Below, one piece after another: positions 37,049 to 47,910 of a stretch of DNA of 64,000 nt (position 1 is its first letter; every line of letters begins with the position of its first letter). The notes under the pieces were generated by a model that was given only the letters and a program-made list of their open reading frames with translations, was not told where the DNA came from and did not search any database. The translations under genes and the position numbers were made by a program. This DNA comes from Alcaligenaceae bacterium. Lineage in GTDB: Bacteria; Pseudomonadota; Gammaproteobacteria; Burkholderiales; Burkholderiaceae_B. Where the stretch lies: NCBI GenBank assembly GCA_013416485.1, contig JACCEO010000002.1, positions 1-64,000 on the forward strand. The letters run 5' to 3'.

Positions 37049-38086
37049 ATGAACCGTCCCATCCGTATTGGTATTAATGGCTATGGCCGTATAGGCCGTT
37101 GTCTAGTGCGGGCGCTTTATGAATCCCCCCTAAAAGATCGTTTTCAACTAGTAGGTATCAACGAGCCCTCTGATTTGTCGACTATGGCGTATTTGACTAA
37201 GTTCGACTCAACTCATGGAATCTTTCCCGGCGATGTCCAAGAGGGTGAGAACTGCCTGATCATTAATGGTGAAACCGTGCATGTGGATCACACCACAGAC
37301 CCCGAAGAAATCGATTGGGATCACTGGCAGCTAGACATGCTATTAGAATGTTCTGGAAAATACAGCCATCGTCATGAACTTGAGCGTTTTACGGCACAAG
37401 CTTGCCCTAAGGTATTGGTATCTCATCCGGCCAGCAGCGCCCAAGATGTTGACCGCACCATAGTCTATGGCATCAATCAGGACGAACTGACTGGTCAGGA
37501 AATTTTAGTTTCCAATGCCTCATGCACCACCAATGCTGTGGTGCCAATATTGGCGTTACTAAATCAAGAATACGGCATAGAACATGCTTTTTTAACCACT
37601 TTGCATTCGGTGATGAACGACCAGCCCCTAATCGATGGTTACCACCATTCAGATCTTAGGCGTACACGTTCGGCGATGCAATCTATCGTCCCAGTAGCCA
37701 CTGGCTTAGCCCAGGGCATAGAACGCTTGCTACCCGAACTTACCCGCAAGGTACAGGCTAAAGCCATACGTGTACCCATAGTAAATGTATCGGCTATAGA
37801 TCTGATGCTAACCTTAAAACAAGACGTAGACACCAAGGGACTGAATACCTTTTTAAGACTAGCCGCTAGCCAGCGACCAGGTTTACTGGCGTATTCAGAC
37901 AACCCTCATGCGTCCATCGACTTCAACCATAACTCGCATTCGGCCATCATAGATGGCAGCCAGACCCACACAAATAGTGGCGGTTTTGTGAATGTTTTTA
38001 TTTGGTTTGATAATGAATGGGGATTTGCCAACCGGATGTTAGATGTCGCCGCTGCCTGGGGCGAAAAGTTCCTATCTGACCAGTAG
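37049..38086 (+). CDS. epd: Erythrose-4-phosphate / glyceraldehyde-3-phosphate dehydrogenase
   Basis: A 345-residue GAPDH-fold enzyme. NAD-binding INGYGRIGR at the start, catalytic Cys in SNASCTTN, and downstream HSVMNDQ, DLRRTRSAMQSIVPV and WFDNEWGFANRMLD. The MNDQ and DLRRTR blocks are more like E. coli Epd (making 4-phosphoerythronate for vitamin B6) than glycolytic GapA, but separating the two by eye is unsafe and activity on both substrates is possible. Confidence 0.8.
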   Translation: MNRPIRIGINGYGRIGRCLVRALYESPLKDRFQLVGINEPSDLSTMAYLTKFDSTHGIFPGDVQEGENCLIINGETVHVDHTTDPEEIDWDHWQLDMLLECSGKYSHRHELERFTAQACPKVLVSHPASSAQDVDRTIVYGINQDELTGQEILVSNASCTTNAVVPILALLNQEYGIEHAFLTTLHSVMNDQPLIDGYHHSDLRRTRSAMQSIVPVATGLAQGIERLLPELTRKVQAKAIRVPIVNVSAIDLMLTLKQDVDTKGLNTFLRLAASQRPGLLAYSDNPHASIDFNHNSHSAIIDGSQTHTNSGGFVNVFIWFDNEWGFANRMLDVAAAWGEKFLSDQ

Positions 38087-38180
38087 TTTCACTTAGGCCC
38101 TAACAGGCATGTGGGTGTACTTGCATGCCTTAGCTGTACGCGTATAGTGTAAATAACAGCTTTTACACTAAGGAACTCCT

Positions 38181-39575
38181 GTGACTGCGATGCGTACTGA
38201 AACCGACTCTATGGGTGAAGTGGCTGTACCTGAGGACTGCTACTGGGGTGCACAAACCGAACGTTCCATACACAACTTTCCCATAGGGGTCAGCCGTTAT
38301 ACTTGGCAACCCCCCATGATCAGCGCTTTAGGCATACTAAAAAAAGCGGCGGCTTTAGCTAACCAAGAATTGGGTGAAATTAGTCCTGATATTGCCAAAC
38401 TAATCACACAGGCTGCTGACGAAGTCATCATCGGTACGCTTAACAGCCAGTTTCCGCTAGTGGTTTTCCAGACTGGATCAGGCACGCAATCCAATATGAA
38501 TGCCAATGAAGTCATTTCTAACCGTGCCATCGAACTGGCAGGGGGCATTAAAGGCAGTAAAACTCCTGTACATCCCAACGATCACGTCAACCGAGGTCAG
38601 TCATCCAACGATACTTTCCCCACCGCCATGCACATCGCCGTGGCCATAGAGCTACATTCTCGCTTGTTTCCTGCCGTCGAGAAGCTTAGGAATACGCTGG
38701 CAGATAAGTCCCTAGAGTTTAGTGACATCGTCAAAACTGGGCGTACCCACCTTCAAGACGCAACTCCTATTACCTTAGGCCAGGAAATCAGTGCTTGGGT
38801 CGCTCAAATAGACTTCGCCATAAAAGGGCTAGAACATAGTATGGCTGGACTTTATGAACTTGCCATAGGTGGCACGGCTGTAGGTACAGGCTTGAATGCA
38901 CACCCCAAGTTTGGGGCTCTCGCTGCCCAGCATATCGCCAGCATTACCGGTTTGCCATTTAAGACGGCCCCAAACAAATTTTTTGCGTTGTCGGCCCATG
39001 ATGCTTTGGTGAATGTATCAGCCGCATTACGTACTTTGGCGGGTGGTTTAATGAAAATGGCCAATGATGTGCGTTGGTTGGCCAGTGGGCCACGTTGCGG
39101 AATAGGGGAGCTCACCATACCCGACAATGAACCAGGATCGTCCATTATGCCGGGTAAGGTGAATCCTACACAATGCGAAGCCCTGACTATGGTGTGCGTA
39201 CAAGTCTACGGTAACGATGCCGCAACCGCCTTTGCCGGCAGTCAAGGAAATTTCCAGTTAAACGTTTATAAACCGGTGATGGTACATAACGTCATGGAAA
39301 GCATCAGCCTGCTTAGCGATGCCTGTTTGGCATTTAATGATCATTGTGCAGTAGGACTAGAACCTAACTTAGAAAAAATCGCTGCTAATCTAGAAAAAAA
39401 CCTAATGCTAGTTACTGCATTGAATCGCCATATAGGCTATGACAAATCGGCCATCATTGCGAAAAAAGCTGAAAAAGAAAATACTAGCCTACGAGTCGCG
39501 GCACTGGCTTTAGGGTATTTGACTGAACAAGACTATGACCGCTGGATAATCCCGCTGGACATGACCCATTCGTAG
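38181..39575 (+). CDS. fumC: Class II fumarate hydratase
   Basis: A 464-residue FumC, the iron-free fumarase of the citric acid cycle. The signature [11 protein letters not shown] is near residue 320, with [16 protein letters not shown] and [12 protein letters not shown] before it. Start at GTG 38181 is chosen because AAGGA is six bases upstream; the ATG nine bases later is too far from it. A stem overlaps the stop codon (39561-39583). FumC often backs up the iron enzymes under stress. Confidence 0.95.
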   Translation: MTAMRTETDSMGEVAVPEDCYWGAQTERSIHNFPIGVSRYTWQPPMISALGILKKAAALANQELGEISPDIAKLITQAADEVIIGTLNSQFPLVVFQTGSGTQSNMNANEVISNRAIELAGGIKGSKTPVHPNDHVNRGQSSNDTFPTAMHIAVAIELHSRLFPAVEKLRNTLADKSLEFSDIVKTGRTHLQDATPITLGQEISAWVAQIDFAIKGLEHSMAGLYELAIGGTAVGTGLNAHPKFGALAAQHIASITGLPFKTAPNKFFALSAHDALVNVSAALRTLAGGLMKMANDVRWLASGPRCGIGELTIPDNEPGSSIMPGKVNPTQCEALTMVCVQVYGNDAATAFAGSQGNFQLNVYKPVMVHNVMESISLLSDACLAFNDHCAVGLEPNLEKIAANLEKNLMLVTALNRHIGYDKSAIIAKKAEKENTSLRVAALALGYLTEQDYDRWIIPLDMTHS

Positions 39576-39583
39576 TGGGTCAT
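39561..39583 (+). terminator. Stem spanning the fumC stop codon
   Basis: ATGACCCA (39561-39568) pairs exactly with TGGGTCAT (39576-39583); the stop codon lies in the loop. It sits between fumC and the converging usp gene and may end transcription of both, though no T run follows directly. Confidence 0.5.
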
Positions 39584-39600
39584 GCCTACATATAGTGAAG

Positions 39601-40029
39601 TTATTTGATCACAGTCACTGGTGAGTCAACCATGCTTAATACTTTTGTTGTGACCGAACCCAACACCATACCACTCACAGAGCCTAGGCCACGAGTTCCC
39701 ATAGCAATGTGGTCACAGCCATTTTCCTTGGCGTAGTCAATAATGGTTGGTGCAATGCTACCAACAGCAACATGATGGGTAAAAGCTACGCCAGCGTCGG
39801 CTAGTAGTGTTAGTGACGAATGCAGCGCATTTTGCCCTTCATCGTTATAGTAATCTTCTAAAGCCTGGGCAGAAAAGAAACGCGTTACATTTCCTGATAC
39901 TATCGGAGGTTGCACAGCAAGCAAATGCAATTCAGGTTTGTTATTTCTATCCTGTATTTCTTGCATTGCCCATTTCACGGCACGCAACGAGGAATCAGAT
40001 CCGTCAACGGGAACAAGTATGGATTTCAT
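39601..40029 (-). CDS. Universal stress protein, single domain
   Basis: A 142-residue UspA-family protein. It begins KSILVPVDGSDSS and ends with MGTRGLGSVSGMVLGSVTTKVL, a G-x2-G-x9-G-S/T nucleotide-binding loop, so ATP binding is likely. Its length is that of a single Usp domain, unlike the tandem protein at 4962. Confidence 0.93.
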   Translation of the reverse strand: MKSILVPVDGSDSSLRAVKWAMQEIQDRNNKPELHLLAVQPPIVSGNVTRFFSAQALEDYYNDEGQNALHSSLTLLADAGVAFTHHVAVGSIAPTIIDYAKENGCDHIAMGTRGLGSVSGMVLGSVTTKVLSMVDSPVTVIK

Positions 40030-40173
40030 AAGAGCCTTAATAGTAAGTAAGTGAAATGGTTATATAAGGTTAACGCAGGCATATACTATGCTAACGAGAG
40101 CTTAATCGTAATTTCTACATGTAGTGGTCTATTTTTGACCACCAACATAAACATAAGTAAAGGTGATTACCCG

Positions 40174-40506
40174 ATGAATATTTGGAAAATTGTAGCCTGT
40201 CTTCCCCTAGTGGTTGGCAGCAGTTTGGCACAAGCAGCCCCTACACTAGCAGATGTACAGCCTATACTCGCCAAAAACATGTGCTTGGCTTGTCACGCCG
40301 TTGATAAAAAGCTAGTTGGTCCTGCCTATCAGGATGTTGCCACCAAATACAAAGATGACAGCAATGCAGCCACTTTGTTGGCAACACACATAAAAAACGG
40401 TAGCAAAGATATATGGGGTCCTATTCCTATGCCACCTAACCCAGGTATTTCTGCCGACGATACCACTCTGGTTGTCGAGTGGATACTCAGCGGCTCTCCT
40501 GAATAA
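40174..40506 (+). CDS. Small class I cytochrome c (c551/c552 type)
   Basis: A 110-residue secreted cytochrome. The signal peptide MNIWKIVACLPLVVGSSLAQAA is followed by an 88-residue heme domain with C-x2-CH (CLACH) and an axial Met candidate in IPMPPNPG. It carries electrons in the periplasm between respiratory complexes. The ATG at 40174 is preceded by AGGTGA; the frame is open earlier but those residues are not signal-like. A clear terminator follows. Confidence 0.9.
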   Translation: MNIWKIVACLPLVVGSSLAQAAPTLADVQPILAKNMCLACHAVDKKLVGPAYQDVATKYKDDSNAATLLATHIKNGSKDIWGPIPMPPNPGISADDTTLVVEWILSGSPE

Positions 40507-40539
40507 TATCAGCATGAGGTCGCCAGCTATCGAAGTACC

Positions 40540-40560
40540 AGGGCCTGGCGGCCCTTTTTT
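40540..40560 (+). terminator. Rho-independent terminator of the cytochrome c gene
   Basis: AGGGCC (40540-40545), loop TGGC, GGCCCT (40550-40555), followed by a run of T to 40560. Confidence 0.9.
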
Positions 40561-40652
40561 ACGTCTACTGCCAGTCTGCCGCTAGTGCTAACACTAACCG
40601 CTACAATCGTAGATAGCTGGCGTCATCCCAATAACGCCTCAGGAAACTATAG

Positions 40653-41492
<840 letters not shown>

Positions 41493-41565
41493 ATTGGCCC
41501 ATAGGAAATTATGGTATTTGGGTTTTACCTATTGTGAAACCTACTTTTGAAGTGTACGAATAGCT

Positions 41566-42072
41566 ATGACAAAACGGGTTTTAGGTGTAGTGGGGCGCTC
41601 GGGTAATGGTAAAACCACCTTGTTGGAATACTTATTGCCACATTTAGTTGCTCAAGGGCTGCGCGTCAATATCATCAAGCACAGTCACCATGACATACAG
41701 CTTGAACCAGCTCACAAAGATAGCGCCCGTTTACGTACTGCTGGTGCGGCCGAAGTTCTGGTGGCCTCACCCTATAGGGTATCGCTGGTACAGGAGTTAC
41801 GTGATCAAGCCGAACCCAGCTTAAGCGAACAATTAGCCCGTTTATCGCCAGCTGACCTGACGCTAGTTGAAGGGTACAAGCAAATAGCCATGCCCAAAAT
41901 AGAGGTTTACCGCCCTGAAGTAGGTAAGCAACCCCTATATCCCCACGATGAACACATACTGGCAGTTGCATCCGATGCCAGTGCGCCGCCTATGGATAGG
42001 TCACTGGACTGGCTAGATCTTAGACAACCCCAACAGATCTTGAACTGGATAATGGCTTACGCCACTAAATAA
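41566..42072 (+). CDS. mobB: Molybdopterin-guanine dinucleotide biosynthesis adapter MobB
   Basis: A 168-residue GTP-binding protein with Walker [15 protein letters not shown] at residues about 10-23, then IIKHSHHDI and DLTLVEGYK. MobB helps MobA attach GMP to molybdopterin, forming the cofactor used by enzymes such as the TtrA-like reductase at 53739. It overlaps the 3' end of the converging hydrolase gene by eight bases. Confidence 0.93.
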   Translation: MTKRVLGVVGRSGNGKTTLLEYLLPHLVAQGLRVNIIKHSHHDIQLEPAHKDSARLRTAGAAEVLVASPYRVSLVQELRDQAEPSLSEQLARLSPADLTLVEGYKQIAMPKIEVYRPEVGKQPLYPHDEHILAVASDASAPPMDRSLDWLDLRQPQQILNWIMAYATK

Positions 42073-42901
42073 TTAGCTGTCGCTGACTACCTAATATGCC
42101 ACCATCCAAGGTGACGACATCGCCATGTTGTAGGAATTGTGGCGGTTGCATACCCATACCTACACCTTCTGGCGTGCCAGTAATAATGACATCGCCAGGT
42201 AATAGTGTCATGAACTGGCTAAGATAAGACACGGTATGTGCTATTGAAAAAATCATGTCGGCTGTTGAGCTGTTTTGCATGACCTGGCCATTAACGCTTA
42301 GCTTCAAGTCTATATTCTGGGGATCAGCTACTTCATCACTGGTCACCAACCAAGGTCCTAAGGGGCCAAACCCATCAAAGCTTTTACCTTTATTCCATTG
42401 GCCGTTGCGTTTTAATTGCCAATCTCTTTCTGAGACATCGTGTGCCAAGACATAACCGGCCACATGCGATAGAGCATCTTCAATAGACACTTGCTTAGCC
42501 TGGGTACCTATAACTAGACCCAGTTCAATTTCCCAATCGGTCGCTTGCGAATCCACAGGCAAATAGATAGTGTCATCAGGACCTGCGATACAGCTAACCG
42601 CTTTGCTGAATACTATAGGCTCTGTCGGTATTTCCATGCCAGACTCTATGGCGTGTTGACGATAATTCAAACCCAAAGCAACAAATTGACGAGTACCCGT
42701 CAAGGGTGGCCCTAAACGAGTACCAGCCGCCACCAATGGCATGCGCGACAAGTCGATAGCAGCCAAGGCGCTTAGCTTTTCAGGCGCCATCCATTCAGGG
42801 GTAATGTCGGGTATCAATAAAGACAGATCGCGGACTTGGCCTTGGGCATCTAAGGCACCAGGTTTTTCTTGACCGGGCAGGCCGTGACGTAATAATTTCA
42901 T
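42065..42901 (-). CDS. Fumarylacetoacetate hydrolase-family protein
   Basis: A 278-residue FAH-family protein. [42 protein letters not shown] (metal-binding Glu pair) and [15 protein letters not shown] are the characteristic blocks. Members hydrolyse or isomerise ring-cleavage products (acylpyruvases, HpcE-like enzymes); the substrate here is unknown. Convergent with mobB, overlapping by eight bases. Confidence 0.9.
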   Translation of the reverse strand: MKLLRHGLPGQEKPGALDAQGQVRDLSLLIPDITPEWMAPEKLSALAAIDLSRMPLVAAGTRLGPPLTGTRQFVALGLNYRQHAIESGMEIPTEPIVFSKAVSCIAGPDDTIYLPVDSQATDWEIELGLVIGTQAKQVSIEDALSHVAGYVLAHDVSERDWQLKRNGQWNKGKSFDGFGPLGPWLVTSDEVADPQNIDLKLSVNGQVMQNSSTADMIFSIAHTVSYLSQFMTLLPGDVIITGTPEGVGMGMQPPQFLQHGDVVTLDGGILGSQRQLII

Positions 42902-43159
42902 AATGCGTAATCCTGAATAGAAAAACTGGCAATACTGGTTTGCAATCCAGACAAGCTGCCATAGGCCTATAGAGCAAATGAGCTTACAGCGAGCGGTTAG
43001 AACACGTCAACAAGACCAAGGCCTTAATCCAGGGCTTTATAGGCTTAAGCAGTGAAGTAGGGCACTATTGAAATTAATATTTCCCTAATAATACAAAGGG
43101 ATAACTACCATACGTATAAGAAGCCCTTAAAATAGTATGACCTCCATAGGAGTATCATC
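42902..43159. other. 258-bp intergenic region
   Basis: Between the divergent FAH-family gene and the phasin-like gene. AT-rich before the phasin start, with GGAG as its ribosome site. I see no RNA gene or repeat family in it. Confidence 0.5.
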
Positions 43160-43510
43160 ATGAAAAATCAGATAGACAACACAGGTAATGTGTATCAACA
43201 ACAAGTGGCAAGTACACAAGAAATTTGCCACATACTTATTGAAAGCCTAAGTCGGATAGAAAATATCTGGCTGACACAAACCAGCAAAGCACTGGAACAA
43301 CAGGCCAAGCTTTTGCATGCGATAACAGAAACGCAAGATCCTCAGGGCTTAAGTATCTTACCTTTCAGCGTTTTATCTCGTACGCCCGAAGATCTGATCA
43401 GTGCCCAACGCGAAATGCTGGAAGTCGTTACACAGACGCAGGCCAAAATCACCGAAGCCTTGGGAAAGCATGCTGAAGCACTTAAGCCTAGCAAACAGCC
43501 CAAAGCGTAA
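43160..43510 (+). CDS. Phasin-like protein
   Basis: A 116-residue, nearly all-helical, Gln-rich protein without signal or membrane segments. The pattern ALEQQAKLLHAITETQDPQGL followed by DLISAQREMLEVVTQTQAKITE resembles phasins, the amphipathic proteins that coat polyhydroxyalkanoate granules. No PHA synthesis gene is adjacent, so the call is moderate. GGAG precedes the ATG at a usual distance. Confidence 0.6.
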   Translation: MKNQIDNTGNVYQQQVASTQEICHILIESLSRIENIWLTQTSKALEQQAKLLHAITETQDPQGLSILPFSVLSRTPEDLISAQREMLEVVTQTQAKITEALGKHAEALKPSKQPKA

Positions 43511-43612
43511 ATAATTGGCTAACTTTAAGAACAGTGTGCTAAGTACAGATATAAACCTAGGCACAAGATTAACTAATGAATATGTGACTTTACATAATAT
43601 ACATTATGCGTG

Positions 43613-44671
43613 TTAATCTTTGACCAAGCGTCGTCCAATAACCTTGGTCTTTATTGTCTTAGCAACTTGGCTTTTCTTGACGCGTCCCAGCCTTGCTTCC
43701 CACTGGCGTCTTACGTCTTGTGCCTGCTCACGGTATAAGCCAACTTGAGAAACCGCAGCATTCAATTGATCTTGAATGTGTTTGATTTCACGGTTAGCAC
43801 TATCTAGGCTTGCTGTTGCAGCTTGCAAACTACCTTCTAGGTGACCATTCCTTTGTCTGGCATCGCCCAAGAGCTCCTGTAAGGTATTTAGCTCTTGCTT
43901 GTGTTCAAAAGCCGCATCAGTAAGCGTTGTCTTCAAGGATTCAGTTTCTTTTTGAAGCTTGGACAATGCCGTACGTTCACGATCTACTTCCACCAACATA
44001 CGTTTTTCGGTGGAACGTGAGCGTTCCTCGGCCAGTTGCGATGTGGCACGTAACTTATCCAATTCAGCAGTAAATTCACGGCGCGCTGCTTCTAATTGGC
44101 TCAGCACGACAACAGTGTCATTCTTAGCCTCTTGAAATCTGACTAACAAGGATGAATTAGCCTGCTTTTCAGCTGCAAGATCTTCACGCAGCATATTTAA
44201 CTGATGAGTTACGGCCTCTAGTTGCCCGTTAACCCGTTGCAGCGCAAGTTCCTGAGTATTTCTGTCGGTTATAGCAGCATCAGCGATGGCCTTCGCTTGT
44301 CGGACTGTTTCCTGAGATTCAGCACGAAAGCTAATCAACGAGTCCTGAGCTGCAGTTTGCGCATCCGTCCAAAGCGTGGCGATCAGTTCTCCTGCCTGGT
44401 TTTTTAGGTGCTCTGGTAAATCAGGGTGCTCTACGCGTGTCCGACTTTTATCACGTAAGTCCTCCCAAAATTTTCTTAAGGCTTCAGTTGGTGCGCTCAT
44501 GCTGCCTTTACGAACCAACTGGTATAGCCGGTTTGCGGTAGGCGTAACTCCATACCGAAAGAACAATAACGCACAAACCTCACGATAAAGCTCTTGGGTT
44601 TGGGTGAAACGTTCGCGCAGTGCATCTATATCTTGTAAAAGTGCTGCATCAGCAGATAAATCACTAGTCAT
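43613..44671 (-). CDS. KfrA-like DNA-binding protein with long coiled coil
   Basis: A 352-residue protein. The first about 115 residues match the KfrA N-terminal DNA-binding domain (YGVTPTANRLYQLVRKGSMSAPTEALRKFWEDLR), and about residues 120-325 form a continuous heptad-rich coiled coil, ending in a very basic tail (RVKKSQVAKTIKTKVIGRRL). KfrA of IncP plasmids is an autoregulator that aids partition. Here it is divergent from a tyrosine recombinase gene across a perfect inverted repeat (44742-44769), which is a natural operator. Confidence 0.8.
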   Translation of the reverse strand: MTSDLSADAALLQDIDALRERFTQTQELYREVCALLFFRYGVTPTANRLYQLVRKGSMSAPTEALRKFWEDLRDKSRTRVEHPDLPEHLKNQAGELIATLWTDAQTAAQDSLISFRAESQETVRQAKAIADAAITDRNTQELALQRVNGQLEAVTHQLNMLREDLAAEKQANSSLLVRFQEAKNDTVVVLSQLEAARREFTAELDKLRATSQLAEERSRSTEKRMLVEVDRERTALSKLQKETESLKTTLTDAAFEHKQELNTLQELLGDARQRNGHLEGSLQAATASLDSANREIKHIQDQLNAAVSQVGLYREQAQDVRRQWEARLGRVKKSQVAKTIKTKVIGRRLVKD

Positions 44672-44741
44672 AGTATTACTCTATCAAATTTTATTAATAT
44701 TACTACGTAATACGTTAAGAATTTAACTATATTTATTTATC

Positions 44742-44769
44742 TTTTGACATTATTCCTATAATGTCAAAA
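44742..44769. promoter_or_regulatory. Perfect 12-bp inverted repeat between kfrA-like and integrase genes
   Basis: TTTTGACATTAT (44742-44753) is the exact reverse complement of ATAATGTCAAAA (44758-44769), spacer TCCT. Each arm contains a TTGACA-like hexamer, so it may combine promoter elements with an operator. It lies 41 bases before the integrase start and about 70 before the kfrA-like start. Confidence 0.7.
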
Positions 44770-44809
44770 AAATGAGATACTAGTGACTTCAAAATACGCT
44801 TAATTCTTT

Positions 44810-46012
44810 ATGGTCTTTACTCCTGATTTTTCCGCTGCTCTTACTGAAAGTGAAAACGAGCCTTTCCAAGCCATACTCACTGCGCCAGAATTAGATGGAA
44901 GCACTGGGCTTAACCGCGCTCATGGGAATCAGTCACAAATCGCAGCAAATACCGATATCGATGCCATCATCGCTTGGTTAACACGGTTTACAGACTCGCC
45001 CAACACCTTAGCCAATTACCGGAAAGAGGCCGAGCGTCTATTACTATGGTCAACGGGCACAATGCAAAAACCAGTGTCTTCGCTTACCCATGAAGACTTG
45101 TTGGCTTATCAGCGTTTCCTTAGCGACCCCCAACCAGCAAGCCAGTGGATAATGGGTCGTGGTCGAAAGCTCTCAAGAACACATAACGATTGGCGCCCCT
45201 TTGTAGGTCCCCTATCCCCATCTAGCCGCCGCCAAGCCACGGTTATTTTGAATGGGATGTTCTCTTGGTTGGTGGCAGCGGGTTACTTAGCCGGCAATCC
45301 CCTATCACTTTCGCGTCAACGTGCTCGTAAAGCGCAAGCCCGCGTTACACGCTATCTTGATGAAGATACTTGGAGTGAAGTTAAGCAGACTATAGATGCC
45401 TTACCACGCGACACCAAACGAAATCAGGAACATTATTTGCGCTTGCGCTGGTTATTATCTTTACTGTATTTATGTGGTCTACGAATTTCAGAGGTCACTC
45501 AAAATACAATGGGGGGATTTTTTTGTCGCCGCACTGCAGATGGACAAATCAGCTGGTGGTTAGAAGTTACCGGCAAAGGTGAAAAAATCCGGACCATCCC
45601 AGCCACACACGAACTGATGATTGAACTGGCCAATTACCGACGTGAAAAAGGGTACCCACCCTACCCTGCACCCGACGAAACTACCCCATTACTATTGCCC
45701 ATCGGGACCCAAGTCCGTCCATTAACCCGAGCTGCTGTTCATACAGTGCTGAAGCAGGTTTTCAAAAGTACTGCCGAACGCATACGCACTGGCGGTGTAA
45801 GCTTTGAATTTCAAGCACAGCATGTTGAACAAGCCTCAGCCCACTGGTTGCGGCATACTGCTGGTACTCATATGGCCAACAAACAGGTAGATCTACGCCA
45901 TGTACGAGATAATCTAGGGCACGAGTCCATCAGCACAACAAATATTTACCTACATTCCTCTGATGATGCACGGCATCGCGAAACCGAAGAGCATCACAAA
46001 ATCGACTGGTAA
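44810..46012 (+). CDS. Tyrosine recombinase/integrase
   Basis: A 400-residue tyrosine recombinase. An N-terminal SAM-like core-binding domain (FTDSPNTLANYRKEAERLLLW) is followed by the catalytic domain with CGLRISEVTQ (Arg), WLRHTAGT (H-x2-R region) and LGHESISTTNIYLH (His and Tyr). It starts with ATG 44810 without a good ribosome site. No phage genes surround it. Paired divergently with the KfrA-like gene, and followed after 36 bp by arsB on the same strand. Confidence 0.9.
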   Translation: MVFTPDFSAALTESENEPFQAILTAPELDGSTGLNRAHGNQSQIAANTDIDAIIAWLTRFTDSPNTLANYRKEAERLLLWSTGTMQKPVSSLTHEDLLAYQRFLSDPQPASQWIMGRGRKLSRTHNDWRPFVGPLSPSSRRQATVILNGMFSWLVAAGYLAGNPLSLSRQRARKAQARVTRYLDEDTWSEVKQTIDALPRDTKRNQEHYLRLRWLLSLLYLCGLRISEVTQNTMGGFFCRRTADGQISWWLEVTGKGEKIRTIPATHELMIELANYRREKGYPPYPAPDETTPLLLPIGTQVRPLTRAAVHTVLKQVFKSTAERIRTGGVSFEFQAQHVEQASAHWLRHTAGTHMANKQVDLRHVRDNLGHESISTTNIYLHSSDDARHRETEEHHKIDW

Positions 46013-46048
46013 TTTTGTTTACAACAAATCAATAAGAATTCAACATTT

Positions 46049-47335
46049 ATGTTTACTGCGTTATTCATTTTTATTATCACTATTACTTTAGTTATTTGGC
46101 AGCCGCGCGGCCTGAGTATTGGTTGGAGCGCATCCCTAGGCGCTGCCCTGGCATTGTTGACGGGTGTAGTCAGCTTCAGTGACATTCCTATTGTCTGGCA
46201 AATCGTTTGGAATGCAACCGCTACCTTCGTCGCCATTATCATCATCAGCCTATTATTGGATGAAGCTGGTTTCTTTGAGTGGACGGCCCTGCACGTAGCC
46301 AGGTGGGGTGGCGGTTATGGTCGTAGACTATTCGCCTTGATCATATTGCTAGGCGCTGTCGTTTCGGCCTTCTTTGCAAATGATGGTGCTGCTTTGATAC
46401 TAACGCCTATCGTTATGGCCATGTTACTGGCATTAGGCTTCACACCTTCAGCAACTCTGGCTTTTGTAATGGCGGCTGGGTTTATCGCCGACACCGCCAG
46501 TTTGCCACTGATAGTCTCTAATCTGGTGAATATTGTTTCTGCCGATTTCTTTAACATCAGCTTTGCCGGATATGCTTCTGTCATGATACCCGTTAACATG
46601 GTGTCAGTGGCAGCAACACTTCTTGTTTTACTGCTGTATTTTCGACATAACATACCGGTCCAGTACGACGATAGCCAACTAAAGCAACCCAAGGAAGTCA
46701 TACGCGATTTGGCGACTTTCAGGGCTGGTTGGGTAGTACTAGGATTGCTGTTAATAGGTTTTTTCACATTGGAAGGACTAGGGATACCTGTTAGTGTTAC
46801 TGCCTCTTTAGGCGCCCTAGTCTTATTGTTCGTTGCTGCCCAGGGGCATGTCATTAGTACGCGTAAAGTGATACGTGAAGCCCCTTGGGCCATTGTGATT
46901 TTTTCTCTAGGTATGTATCTGGTGGTCTACGGTCTTCGTAATGCTGGGCTGACCGAAATGATTGCAAGCTTGCTGGACTATTTCGCAGATCATGGCCTGT
47001 GGGCAGCAACGTTGGGGACAGGCCTACTTACCGCCCTGCTTTCGTCCATCATGAACAATTTACCAACTGTCCTGGTAGGCGCACTTTCCATTGAAGCCAG
47101 CCAGGCCACTGGCGTCATCAAAGAAGCCATGATTTACGCCAATGTGATTGGTAGCGACCTTGGGCCAAAAATCACCCCTATCGGCAGCTTGGCTACCCTG
47201 CTGTGGTTACACGTCCTTGCTCGCAAGGGGATGACGATTACTTGGGGATATTACTTTCGAGTCGGTATAGTGCTAACCTTGCCGGTTTTGCTTTTTACCC
47301 TTGCGGCACTCGTGCTGCGATTAAGTGCAATATAA
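46049..47335 (+). CDS. arsB: Arsenite efflux permease ArsB
   Basis: A 428-residue permease with about 12 helices, very close to E. coli Ars[18 protein letters not shown] near the start, [24 protein letters not shown], and [30 protein letters not shown]. It exports arsenite and antimonite. Unusually, no arsR or arsC gene is beside it; the neighbours are an integrase upstream and a secreted orphan downstream. Confidence 0.94.
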   Translation: MFTALFIFIITITLVIWQPRGLSIGWSASLGAALALLTGVVSFSDIPIVWQIVWNATATFVAIIIISLLLDEAGFFEWTALHVARWGGGYGRRLFALIILLGAVVSAFFANDGAALILTPIVMAMLLALGFTPSATLAFVMAAGFIADTASLPLIVSNLVNIVSADFFNISFAGYASVMIPVNMVSVAATLLVLLLYFRHNIPVQYDDSQLKQPKEVIRDLATFRAGWVVLGLLLIGFFTLEGLGIPVSVTASLGALVLLFVAAQGHVISTRKVIREAPWAIVIFSLGMYLVVYGLRNAGLTEMIASLLDYFADHGLWAATLGTGLLTALLSSIMNNLPTVLVGALSIEASQATGVIKEAMIYANVIGSDLGPKITPIGSLATLLWLHVLARKGMTITWGYYFRVGIVLTLPVLLFTLAALVLRLSAI

Positions 47336-47411
47336 GTAAAGATAAGTATTTTATCGTATGGAAGCAAACGCTCGTGTCACTAAAAAAGCAATTAAATAGT
47401 AAAGGTAAACA

Positions 47412-47852
47412 ATGATGAAAACAGCACGTAAAGCCTTGGTCATTGCTGCAATGGCTTTTCTTTTGTCTCAACCTAGCTTCGCACAAACTGCACCTGGGCC
47501 TATAGAAATAGATGGTCGTAAGGTACTTACTTTGGTAAGCAATGATCCACCCGGCTTACGTTGCAATAACAACATTCAAGTCGCTGCCGAATTAGCCAAT
47601 GCCTATAAAGTACCTATCCTGGTCTATCCAGTCTCATTCATGCCAGCGGGAACCAAGGCACCAATGGTGTGGTTCGGAGGTGAGAACATTGCACAAAGTG
47701 GAGGCAAACTAAATGGCATGATTTCCTACACCGAACTTTCCGATCTGTTTGAGCTTGAGGATGTTGAAAAACAGGGCAAGACAGGACTGTTGTTGGCCCC
47801 TAAGGTCAACAGCAGCTTCCAAGCATTAAAGCAAAGCATTAAAGGCGACTAA
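47412..47852 (+). CDS. Secreted protein of unknown function
   Basis: A 146-residue protein not recognised. A clear signal peptide (MMKTARKALVIAAMAFLLSQPSFA, cut near residue 24) points to the periplasm. The mature part has one Cys (residue 51, in GLRCNNNIQ) and segments (KVPILVYPVSF, KAPMVWFGG) that read like alternating strands and helices of a thioredoxin-like fold, but no C-x2-C is present. It lies between arsB and a secreted peroxiredoxin on the same strand, so a redox or metal-stress role is a guess. Confidence 0.75.
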   Translation: MMKTARKALVIAAMAFLLSQPSFAQTAPGPIEIDGRKVLTLVSNDPPGLRCNNNIQVAAELANAYKVPILVYPVSFMPAGTKAPMVWFGGENIAQSGGKLNGMISYTELSDLFELEDVEKQGKTGLLLAPKVNSSFQALKQSIKGD

Positions 47853-47910
47853 AGCCACATCAACATAGTGACCCATATTTTCCTGGGTCCCAGTCCTTTG
47901 GTGAGTGATT

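Noticed and set aside
46315-46893. 192-residue open frame opposite arsB
   Set aside because: Antisense shadow of a clear ArsB gene.
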